From positions 1-7,902 of the forward strand of contig CADCUA010000331.1 of NCBI GenBank assembly GCA_902805755.1: 7,902 nt of DNA. Reading direction: 5' to 3'. The stretch is from an uncultured Lysobacter sp. (lineage in GTDB: Bacteria; Pseudomonadota; Gammaproteobacteria; Xanthomonadales; Xanthomonadaceae). Both the position numbers and the translations under genes were made by a program. This document shows, one piece after another, positions 1 to 6,415 of the stretch (position 1 is its first letter; each line of letters starts with the position of its first letter). The notes under the pieces were generated by a model that saw only the letters and a list, made by a program, of their open reading frames with translations, searched no databases and was not told where the DNA came from.

Positions 1-1
1 G

Positions 2-1192
2 AAGGCAACGGTATCAAGCGTCATGGTGGTCGAAGATCACGGCTTCCAGCGGCGCATGGCCTTGCGACTGCTGGGGCAGTTGGGCATCGAGACGGCGCAC
101 GAGGCCCATGACGGACCCACCGCGCTGCACCTTCTCGATCGCCTGCCGGGGCCGGTGGACGTGCTCATGATCGATCTCGATCTGCCGGGCATGGACGGCA
201 TCGAAGTGATCGGCCATGTCGCCCAGCGCGCGCTTGCGCGCTCGGTGCTGGTGGTGAGTGCGCTGGACCCGGCGCTGCTGTACACGGTGCAGACGATGGT
301 GCGCGCCTACGGCCTGCGCGTGCTGGGCAGCGTCGAGAAACCGCTGACCGCCGAGAAGCTCGCCACGACGCTGGGGCGCTACGGCGATGCGATGGCGCGC
401 GATGATGACGAGGAATCGGTCGAAGTCACGCCGGCGCTCGTGCACGAAGGCATCCTCGCGCAGGAAATCGTGCCGTGGTTCCAGCCGCAGGCCGAATTCG
501 GCAACGGCCGCGTGATCGGCGTCGAAGCACTGGCGCGCTGGATCCGTCCCGACGGACGCATCATCCGGCCAAACGATTTTATTCCGGTGGTCGAGGCCGA
601 GGGCCTGGTCGACGCGTTGACCGATCGCATCCTCGAACATGGCTGCCACTGGTTGAAGACCTGGGCGCGGCAGGGCCTGCAGCTGAAGCTGTCGGTCAAC
701 GTCGCTGCCGGCACGTTCGCCGATCCTCGCGCGGCCGACCGTCTGCAGCAGATCGTGCTCGCGGCCGGTGTCGATCCGGCCGAGATCGTGCTGGAGCTCA
801 CCGAAAGTTCGCTGCTGCGCAATGCCGCCGACTCGCTCGGCGTGCTTGCGCGCTTGCGACTGAAAGGCTTCGGCCTGTCGATCGACGATTTCGGCACCGG
901 CTATTCCTCGCTTGCGCAGCTGTCGAACATTCCTTTCAGCGAACTGAAGATCGACCGCGGCTTCGTTGCCGGCGCCAGCGACGAGTCGCGCAAGCGCGCG
1001 GTGATCGAGGCGAGCCTGGACCTGGCCCGCAAGCTCCGTCTGGCGACGGTCGCCGAGGGCGTGGAAACCGCGGAGGAATGGCAGCTGCTGGCCGAGATGG
1101 GCTGCACGGTGGCGCAGGGTTACCTGATTGCGCACGCGGTGCCCGGCGAGGAGCTGGCCGATACCGTCAGTCGCTGGCGACGGCCGGAGTAG
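2..1192 (+). CDS. REC-EAL response regulator, predicted c-di-GMP phosphodiesterase (5' partial)
   Basis: This protein joins a CheY-like receiver to an EAL domain, which hydrolyses cyclic-di-GMP to pGpG in the cytoplasm. The frame is open to the left edge, and the first ATG (base 23) falls inside the first receiver strand (VMVVEDH), so the true start is probably upstream of the window. Numbering from that ATG, the receiver covers about residues 1-120, with acidic pair E4/D5, phospho-acceptor D51 in the IDLDLPGMDG loop and K106 in the VEKP motif. The EAL domain covers about 145-385. It has the EAL triad at E168-L170, N226 in SVN, E258 in ELTES, D288/D289 in DDFGTGYSS, K309, E345 in AEGVET and Q365 in QGY, so it should be active. 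There is no GGDEF domain and no DNA-binding domain. The kinase gene starts 3 bases downstream, implying cotranscription and pairing. The architecture matches RocR/PvrR of Pseudomonas; calling it an orthologue would be inference. Confidence 0.93.
   Translation, partial: KATVSSVMVVEDHGFQRRMALRLLGQLGIETAHEAHDGPTALHLLDRLPGPVDVLMIDLDLPGMDGIEVIGHVAQRALARSVLVVSALDPALLYTVQTMVRAYGLRVLGSVEKPLTAEKLATTLGRYGDAMARDDDEESVEVTPALVHEGILAQEIVPWFQPQAEFGNGRVIGVEALARWIRPDGRIIRPNDFIPVVEAEGLVDALTDRILEHGCHWLKTWARQGLQLKLSVNVAAGTFADPRAADRLQQIVLAAGVDPAEIVLELTESSLLRNAADSLGVLARLRLKGFGLSIDDFGTGYSSLAQLSNIPFSELKIDRGFVAGASDESRKRAVIEASLDLARKLRLATVAEGVETAEEWQLLAEMGCTVAQGYLIAHAVPGEELADTVSRWRRPE
1186..1189 (+). promoter_or_regulatory. 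Ribosome binding site of the hybrid kinase
   Basis: GGAG lies 6 bases before the GTG at 1196 and sits inside the last codons of the EAL gene, just before its TAG. It decides the GTG start of the kinase and suggests translational coupling of the two genes. Confidence 0.7.
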
Positions 1193-1195
1193 ACG

Positions 1196-4180
1196 GTGAC
1201 AGAGCCGCGCATCCGTCCACTGCGCGAGCGCATCGGGCTGTCCAGCATCCGCGCGCAGCTGTGGGCGCTGTTCGCGCTCATGCTGGCGGTGCTCGTCGGC
1301 GTGCTTGCCATCGACGAGGCCGCCCACCAGCACACCGTGCGCACGCTGCGCCAGCTGCAGTCCGATGCGCTCACGCGCATGCGGCACGACCAGGCGCTGG
1401 CGGACCTGTACCGCATCGACATTGCCGAGACCGCATTCCGCGTGCGCAATGGACGCCTGTCGCCGCCGCTCGGCGCCGCGCGCGTTGCCAGTGCGCTGCA
1501 ACGCAGCGACGCGTCCTGGGCCTCGCTGCAAGCGTTGCCGCGCACGCCGCGCCAGCGTGAGCTTTTCACTGAATTCCAGCGCTCGCGCATACGCGCCGAT
1601 GCGGCCGCACGCAGGCTCGAGTCGATCCTGCGTGCGAACGATCGGCCCGCGCTGGTGCGCTTCATCGAGCGCGATCTCTTTGCGGCGCTCGACCCGGTGA
1701 CCGCGCCCGGCGGCGAGCTGTCGAAGATCGCCGAACTGCAGGCCGGTGCGCTGGTCGAGACCGAGATCGCGCACAAGCAGCGCGTGCGCCTGTTGCGACT
1801 GGGGTTTGCGCTGGTGGCGCTGGCGCTGCTGACACTGCTCGCCCGCCGCGCGCTGCGCGAGGCATCACGCGGTGTCGAAAGCCTGGTCGACATCGCCGGG
1901 CGCATGCAGCAACGCGATTACACGGCGCGTCCCCAATACCGGCCGCGCGGCGAGCTGGGCACGGTCATGAACGCGTTTCTGGCAATGCGCGATGACGTCA
2001 TCGCCTATGAACGCAAGCTCGGTGACGAACTCGAACGCAACGAGCAGGTGCGTGCCACGCTGGAACGCCACGTGCTGCTGCAGCAGTCGCTGCTCGATGC
2101 CGCGCAGGTGGCGATCCTGGTGGTCGATGACCGCGGCGACTGGAGCGGGTTCAACCCGTTCGCCGAGCGGTTGCTGGGCTGGCAGGCACAGCAGCTGATC
2201 GGCCGCGCGGTGCGTTATGGCGGCGAGCCGCAACCCGGCGACGCGCCGCGCCTGCTGCCCGCGCAGATCGACGCGATGCTGGCCGGGCTGCATGTGCAGG
2301 GCGAGGCAGGCGACGGTGACTGGCGCGCGCTGCATGCATTTGCGCAGATGCAGCAGGGCCCGATCGAGCTGGACATGCTGCATCGCGATGGCCATGCCGT
2401 GCCGGTGCAGCTTTCAATCGCGGCGATCCATGGCTCGCAGGACGAGCTGATGGGCCTGGTCGTGATCGCCGTGGACCTCAGCGAACGCAAACGCCTGGAG
2501 CAGCAGCTGCGCGCGAGTGAAGCGCAGGCGCACGGCGCGAGCCGGGCGAAATCGGCGTTCCTTGCCGCGATGAGCCACGAGATCCGCACGCCGCTGATCG
2601 GCATCACCGGCATGATCGAAGTGCTGTCGCACACGCGGCTGGATGCCGACCAGCGCCGCGCGCTGAACGTGATGCAGCAGTCATCGCAATCGCTGCTGCG
2701 CATCATCGGCGACGTGCTGGATTTTTCGAAGATCGAGGCCGGGCGGCTGGAACTCGCGCCGGAACCGGCAAGCGTTGCGCAACTCGTTCGCGCGACGGTG
2801 GATGCGTATTCGGGCGCGGCGTCTTCCAAGGGCCTGGTGCTGGAATACCGCATCGACGAACGCGTCGCGGCCGCGCACGAGGTCGATGCGCTGCGCGTGC
2901 GCCAGATCCTGAGCAATGTGCTGTCGAACGCGCTCAAGTTCACCGAGCGCGGGCGCGTCGATGTGCAGCTGGACTGCATCCACACCGACGCGGACCGGCA
3001 GACGCTGCGCCTGTGCGTGCGTGATACCGGCATCGGCATCAGCCGCGAGCAGCGGCAGCGATTGTTCGAGGAATTCAGCCAGGCCGACGACACCACCACA
3101 CGCCGTTTCGGCGGCACCGGCCTGGGCCTGGCGATCAGCCGCCGGCTCGCCGAACTGATGGACGGCGACCTCACGCTGGAAAGCACCCCGGGCGAGGGCA
3201 CGACCGCGCAGCTGACGATGACGCTGCCCTGCCTGCCCGCTGACGCGCTCGTCGCCGAATTGCCCGCGCTGGAACCCATGTCGCTTCCGGCACCTGGCGC
3301 CGCACCGTCGCTCGAGCAGGCCGAACGCGAAGGGCGACTCGTGCTGCTGGTCGACGACCATCCGGTCAACCGGCTGGTGATCGCACGCCAGCTCGCGCTC
3401 GCCGGCTATGCCTGCCGCACCGCCGACGACGGGCGCAGCGCACTGCAGGCCTGGCGCGACGGCGGCATCGGGCTGGTGCTCAGCGACGTACACATGCCGG
3501 AAATGGATGGCTATGCGCTCGCGCAGGCAATCCGCGCCGAGGAAGCGACAGGCGACCGCGCGCACGTACCGATCGTCGCGCTCACCGCCTCCGCGCTGCG
3601 CGATGAGGCCGAGCGCTGCCTGGCCTCGGGCATGGACGATTGCCTGGTCAAGCCGGTCTCGATTCCGCAGCTCGCGCAGATGCTCGGACGTTGGCTGCCG
3701 CCTGCGCCGGATGCGGCCGACGGTCCGGGCGATCACGGCGCGCAGATCGCTGGTGTCGGTCAAGCAGATCGCGCGGTGCCCGCTCAGGGTGGCTCGACCG
3801 CGCAGACCGGTGACGTGCCGATCGACCTCGTGCCCGCGACGGCGCCCGATGCCCCGGTATTCGATCCCGAAGCGCTCGCAGAACTCGGCGACGACGCACC
3901 GGCGGTGCTGGTCGATTACGTGCAGAGCCTGGCCACTGATCTACCGGCGCTGACGGCCGCGTTGTCCGCTGGCGACATCGCCAGTGCCGCGCACCAGAGT
4001 CACCGCCTGCGCGGCGCGGCCAGCATCGTCGGTGCGCGCGAGCTGGGCGCAATCGCCACACGCATCGAAGCCGCCGCACGCGCGGGCGATGCCGGCGCGC
4101 TGGGCGGGTTCATTGCGCCGCTGCACCTGGCCGCACATGCCGCGCAGCGCGCAGCGGACGCGTGGGCGCGACCGGACTGA
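1196..4180 (+). CDS. Hybrid sensor histidine kinase with PAS, HisKA, HATPase, REC and Hpt domains
   Basis: This is a membrane-bound unorthodox sensor kinase, 994 residues long. Transmembrane helices at about 22-40 and 200-217 enclose a mostly helical periplasmic region of about 160 residues, which looks like a four-helix-bundle sensor. A HAMP-like segment (215-270) and short coiled coil lead to a PAS domain (about 294-430). HisKA carries H461 in SHEIRTPL. The HATPase domain shows N578 (N box), D610/G612/G614 (DTGIGI) and the FGGTGLGL glycines (639-644). A receiver at 716-830 has D720/D721, phospho-acceptor D764, T797 and K819. An Ala/Gly/Asp-rich linker (about 832-885) leads to a C-terminal Hpt domain with H936 in SHRLRG. 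All phosphotransfer residues are present, so the relay H461 to D764 to H936 should work and probably ends on D51 of the REC-EAL protein encoded just upstream. The GTG start has a good ribosome binding site and precedes the first membrane helix. The ligand cannot be told from the sequence. Confidence 0.95.
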   Translation: MTEPRIRPLRERIGLSSIRAQLWALFALMLAVLVGVLAIDEAAHQHTVRTLRQLQSDALTRMRHDQALADLYRIDIAETAFRVRNGRLSPPLGAARVASALQRSDASWASLQALPRTPRQRELFTEFQRSRIRADAAARRLESILRANDRPALVRFIERDLFAALDPVTAPGGELSKIAELQAGALVETEIAHKQRVRLLRLGFALVALALLTLLARRALREASRGVESLVDIAGRMQQRDYTARPQYRPRGELGTVMNAFLAMRDDVIAYERKLGDELERNEQVRATLERHVLLQQSLLDAAQVAILVVDDRGDWSGFNPFAERLLGWQAQQLIGRAVRYGGEPQPGDAPRLLPAQIDAMLAGLHVQGEAGDGDWRALHAFAQMQQGPIELDMLHRDGHAVPVQLSIAAIHGSQDELMGLVVIAVDLSERKRLEQQLRASEAQAHGASRAKSAFLAAMSHEIRTPLIGITGMIEVLSHTRLDADQRRALNVMQQSSQSLLRIIGDVLDFSKIEAGRLELAPEPASVAQLVRATVDAYSGAASSKGLVLEYRIDERVAAAHEVDALRVRQILSNVLSNALKFTERGRVDVQLDCIHTDADRQTLRLCVRDTGIGISREQRQRLFEEFSQADDTTTRRFGGTGLGLAISRRLAELMDGDLTLESTPGEGTTAQLTMTLPCLPADALVAELPALEPMSLPAPGAAPSLEQAEREGRLVLLVDDHPVNRLVIARQLALAGYACRTADDGRSALQAWRDGGIGLVLSDVHMPEMDGYALAQAIRAEEATGDRAHVPIVALTASALRDEAERCLASGMDDCLVKPVSIPQLAQMLGRWLPPAPDAADGPGDHGAQIAGVGQADRAVPAQGGSTAQTGDVPIDLVPATAPDAPVFDPEALAELGDDAPAVLVDYVQSLATDLPALTAALSAGDIASAAHQSHRLRGAASIVGARELGAIATRIEAAARAGDAGALGGFIAPLHLAAHAAQRAADAWARPD

Positions 4181-4183
4181 GGC

Positions 4184-4261
4184 TGGTTGCGTGCGGCACC
4201 GGTCGCGTCATCACGGGTGCTTCGCCGACGCAGGCCAGACCGTTGTGATGGCGCGCAACCA
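4184..4261 (+). repeat. Imperfect inverted repeat after the kinase gene
   Basis: An 11-base arm at 4184-4194 (TGGTTGCGTGC) can pair with 4251-4261 (GCGCGCAACCA), with one G-U pair, across a 56-base loop. A second, overlapping inverted repeat pairs 4241-4247 (CGTTGTG) with 4260-4266 (CACAACG). The two cannot form fully at once. No T tract follows, so neither is a clear intrinsic terminator. They begin 4 bases after the kinase stop and could shape or stabilise the 3' end of the signalling transcript, or be chance in GC-rich DNA. I see no gene between 4181 and 4351. Confidence 0.3.
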
Positions 4262-4284
4262 CAACGCGCATATTCGCCCATCGC

Positions 4285-4327
4285 AACAAGAAACATGAGG
4301 CGCCTGCGGGAACGTCCCGCGGGCGCC
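4285..4327 (-). terminator. Rho-independent terminator of the natA-natB operon
   Basis: A 13-bp stem with one G-U pair joins 4299-4311 and 4315-4327 around a 3-base loop. On the minus strand it is followed by TCATGTTTCTTGTT, in which 9 of 14 bases are T. The stem begins 24 bases after the stop codon of the permease gene. The plus-strand side has no T-rich tail, so it is best read as a terminator for minus-strand transcription. It may also block read-through between the two convergent operons. Confidence 0.7.
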
Positions 4328-4351
4328 GGCTGGCGCGTTGCAACCCCCGCA

Positions 4352-5533
4352 TCAGCCCGCGATCGCCACGCGCTCCTGCCGGTAACGCTGCACCGCCGCG
4401 AGCCACAGCACCGCCGCCAGGCCGATGCTCGCGGCCATGTAGATCGCCCACATCTGCGCGTCGATCGGTTCGGCGCGCACGACGCGCACGATCATCTGGT
4501 TCTGCGCCAGGAACGGCACCGCGAACTGCCACGGCTGCGTCTTGACCGGGTTCACCATCAGCACGAACGTCGGGATCATCGGCAGCAGCAGCAGCCACGT
4601 CATGTGGCTCTGCGCTTCCTTCATGCTCTTCGCCGACGCCGCGAGCAGGGTGAGCAGCGAGGTGCCGATAAACAGCATCGGCAGCAGTATCAGCAGCATC
4701 TTGCCGATCGCGGGGAAGCTCACGTCCAGCATGCGCGCGGTGCCGGATGCCATCTGCGCGCTCACCTTGAACGCGAGCAGCGTCAGCAGCAGCGACAACA
4801 GGCCGAGTGCACACGCCGCCGCGATCTTGCCGCTGACGATCGCGCCGCGCTGCGCGGGCGTGGCGAGCAGCGGTTCGAGCGAATGCCGCTCGCGCTCGCC
4901 GGCGGTCGCGTCGAGGATCAGGTACGCGCCGCCGATGAACGCCGAAAGGATCAGCAGGTACGGCAGCATCATGCTCAGCATCACGCCGCGCTTGGCTTCG
5001 GCCGTGGCGAGATCGCGGCTGCCGATGTTGACCGGCTGGCCGACCTGCGGCGAGACGCCGCGCGCGAGCAGGCGCAGCGCGCCGACCTGGCTGCCATATC
5101 CGCTCAGCGCGTTCTGCAGGCGCTTTGCGGGGATTTCAGCATCGCGCCGCGTGCTGTCCTGCACGATCTCCACCAGCGCCGGCCGTCCTTCGCGCCAGTT
5201 CTTCGCGAAGTCCTTGTCGATCTGCAGCGCCACGTCCACGTCCTGGCGCGCGATCGCCGCGTCCAGGTTCGCCGGCGGCTTGATCGCCTTGATGCCATGC
5301 GTGGCCAGATACGCGACCAGGTTCGGCGCGCGTTCGGCCCCGACGACGGGCACTTCCAGCACCTTGTCCAGCTGGGTCTTCGCGCGTTTTTCCGCGAGCG
5401 AGCCCATGCCGAGCATGATCAACGGGTAGATCAGCGGCCCCATCAGCAGCGCCAGCGCCAGCGTGCGGCGGTCGCGGGAGATATCCAGCAGCTCCTTGCG
5501 CATGACCGCAAACATCGTCTTCAGCGAGCTCAT
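4352..5533 (-). CDS. natB: NatB-like ABC-2 transporter permease
   Basis: This 393-residue inner-membrane protein is the permease half of an ABC exporter of the NatAB type, known in Bacillus to export sodium. Its topology fits the family: a membrane helix at about 24-45, an extracytoplasmic domain of roughly 140 residues (about 46-183), then five helices near 184-208, 236-256, 273-298, 310-328 and 362-382. The segment GERERHSLEPLLATP at 212-226 is the conserved cytoplasmic motif of this family (GEREx-SLExLL form) that is thought to contact the ATPase. The start codon overlaps the stop of the ATPase gene (ATGA) and a ribosome binding site lies 9 bases upstream, so the two are translationally coupled. 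Sodium as substrate is inferred from the family; related ABC-2 permeases move other small compounds. Confidence 0.85.
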   Translation of the reverse strand: MSSLKTMFAVMRKELLDISRDRRTLALALLMGPLIYPLIMLGMGSLAEKRAKTQLDKVLEVPVVGAERAPNLVAYLATHGIKAIKPPANLDAAIARQDVDVALQIDKDFAKNWREGRPALVEIVQDSTRRDAEIPAKRLQNALSGYGSQVGALRLLARGVSPQVGQPVNIGSRDLATAEAKRGVMLSMMLPYLLILSAFIGGAYLILDATAGERERHSLEPLLATPAQRGAIVSGKIAAACALGLLSLLLTLLAFKVSAQMASGTARMLDVSFPAIGKMLLILLPMLFIGTSLLTLLAASAKSMKEAQSHMTWLLLLPMIPTFVLMVNPVKTQPWQFAVPFLAQNQMIVRVVRAEPIDAQMWAIYMAASIGLAAVLWLAAVQRYRQERVAIAG

Positions 5534-6276
5534 GCGTGCAGGCCCTCTTCCGAGCCGATCGCTTTCACGAATGCATCCTCGAGGTTGTCCTCGCCCGTCT
5601 GCGCGCGCAGTTCGTCCGCCGTGCCGGCCGCGACGACCTGGCCCTTGGCGATGATGACGATGCGGTCACACAGCGCGGCGACCTCCTGCATGATGTGGCT
5701 GGAGAAAATCACGCAACGGCCTTCGCTGCGCAGCTGCTGCAGGAAGCCGCGCATCGCGCGCGTGGTCATCACGTCCAAGCCGTTCGTAGGCTCATCGAGG
5801 ATCACGTTCTTCGGGTCGTGCACGAGTGCGCGTGCGATCGCGGTCTTGGTGCGTTGTCCCTGCGAGAAGCCTTCGGACTGGCGCTCGAGGATGTCCTCCA
5901 TCTGCAGCGCTTTCGAAAGCGCCGCGGTGCGCTGTGCGATCTGCGCTTTCGACAGGCCGTGCAACTGGCCGAAGTAGGCGATGTTCTCGCGCGCGGTCAG
6001 CCGCTTGTAGATGCCACGCGCATCGGGGAGAACGCCCAGCGAGCGCCGCACCGCGGTGGGATCGCGCGTGGCATCCACGCCATCGACCAGCACCTGCCCG
6101 CTGTCGGGCTGCATCAGCGTGTACAGCATGCGCAGCGTGGTGGTCTTGCCGGCGCCGTTCGGGCCGAGCAGGCCGGTGATCTCGCCATCGCGCGCCTGGA
6201 ACGTCACGCCGTCCACGGCGCGCACCGGCCCGGTCTTGGTCTTGAAGGATTTACGCAGATCGTTCGCGATGATCAT
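5530..6276 (-). CDS. natA: NatA-like ABC transporter ATP-binding protein
   Basis: This is the ATPase subunit that powers the NatB-like permease from the cytoplasmic face. From the chosen start it is 248 residues. Walker A is GPNGAGKT at 38-45 with K44, the signature motif is FSQGQ at 137-141, Walker B is VILDEP with D161 and catalytic E162, and the switch histidine is H194 in FSSH. The LPDARGIY segment (83-90) stands where other ABC ATPases have the Q loop, and LDVMTTRAMR after Walker B is of the NatA type. The frame is open upstream to an ATG at 6333, but the extra 19 residues do not look like ABC sequence, whereas MIIANDLRKSF begins the first strand normally, so I chose 6276. The ribosome binding site for that start is weak. 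The stop overlaps the permease start by four bases. Confidence 0.9.
   Translation of the reverse strand: MIIANDLRKSFKTKTGPVRAVDGVTFQARDGEITGLLGPNGAGKTTTLRMLYTLMQPDSGQVLVDGVDATRDPTAVRRSLGVLPDARGIYKRLTARENIAYFGQLHGLSKAQIAQRTAALSKALQMEDILERQSEGFSQGQRTKTAIARALVHDPKNVILDEPTNGLDVMTTRAMRGFLQQLRSEGRCVIFSSHIMQEVAALCDRIVIIAKGQVVAAGTADELRAQTGEDNLEDAFVKAIGSEEGLHA
5543..5551 (-). promoter_or_regulatory. natB: Ribosome binding site of natB inside natA
   Basis: On the minus strand GGAAGAGGG ends 9 bases before the ATG at 5533. It lies inside the last codons of natA and supports that start and coupled translation of the ATPase and permease. Confidence 0.6.
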
Positions 6277-6294
6277 CGGCAGCGGGTGCTCGTC

Positions 6295-6308
6295 ATTCGT
6301 GATTCGTG
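6295..6308. repeat. Two direct copies of ATTCGTG upstream of natA
   Basis: ATTCGTG occurs twice in tandem (6295-6301 and 6302-6308), ending 18 bases before the natA start. It reads CACGAAT twice in the direction of natA transcription. It could be a small repeat unit, part of a protein-binding site or chance; I cannot tell which. Confidence 0.5.
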
Positions 6309-6354
6309 CGTCGCGAACAGGCCGCGGGCGCACCGGTGGCGGGTGCCGCGCGAG

Positions 6355-6377
6355 GGGCTCCGCGTTTGCGGACGCCC
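6355..6377 (-). other. Hairpin between the peptidase gene and natA
   Basis: GGGCTCCGC (6355-6363) pairs with GCGGA-GCCC (6368-6377, one bulged C at 6373) around a 4-base loop, a 9-bp stem. It starts 38 bases after the peptidase stop in the 139-base gap before natA. No T run follows on either strand, so it may be a transcript-end stabiliser or a Rho-type end rather than an intrinsic terminator. I see no clear promoter in the gap, but GC-rich promoters are hard to see by eye. Confidence 0.4.
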
Positions 6378-6415
6378 GGTGGCGGCCATCGCGCAGTGCG
6401 CATCGATGGCGCCGC

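Noticed and set aside
14..1774. A 586-residue minus-strand open frame opposite the REC-EAL and kinase genes.
   Set aside because: It is rich in Arg, His, Gln and Ala with no recognisable domain, and it lies over two genes with clear conserved motifs. Long antisense frames are expected in GC-rich genes with strong third-position bias.
2215..3369. A 384-residue minus-strand frame, very rich in Ser and Arg, inside the kinase gene.
   Set aside because: The opposite strand encodes the PAS, HisKA and HATPase domains with all motifs. The Ser/Arg-rich text is what the complement of such coding DNA gives.
4336..4345. Short palindrome GTTGCAAC near the natB stop, considered as an operator or attachment site.
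   Set aside because: Eight bases with no partner copy and no integrase or regulator nearby; easily due to chance.
4187..5977. A 596-residue plus-strand open frame across the spacer, natB and part of natA.
   Set aside because: Its composition (Arg, Gln and His rich) is that of a shadow frame, and it runs against two genes with full family motifs. It has no domain of its own.
6277..6333. An N-terminal extension of NatA of 19 residues from the ATG at 6333.
   Set aside because: The extra residues are polar, proline- and arginine-rich and include the repeated spacer DNA. The ABC fold begins properly at MIIANDLRKSF.
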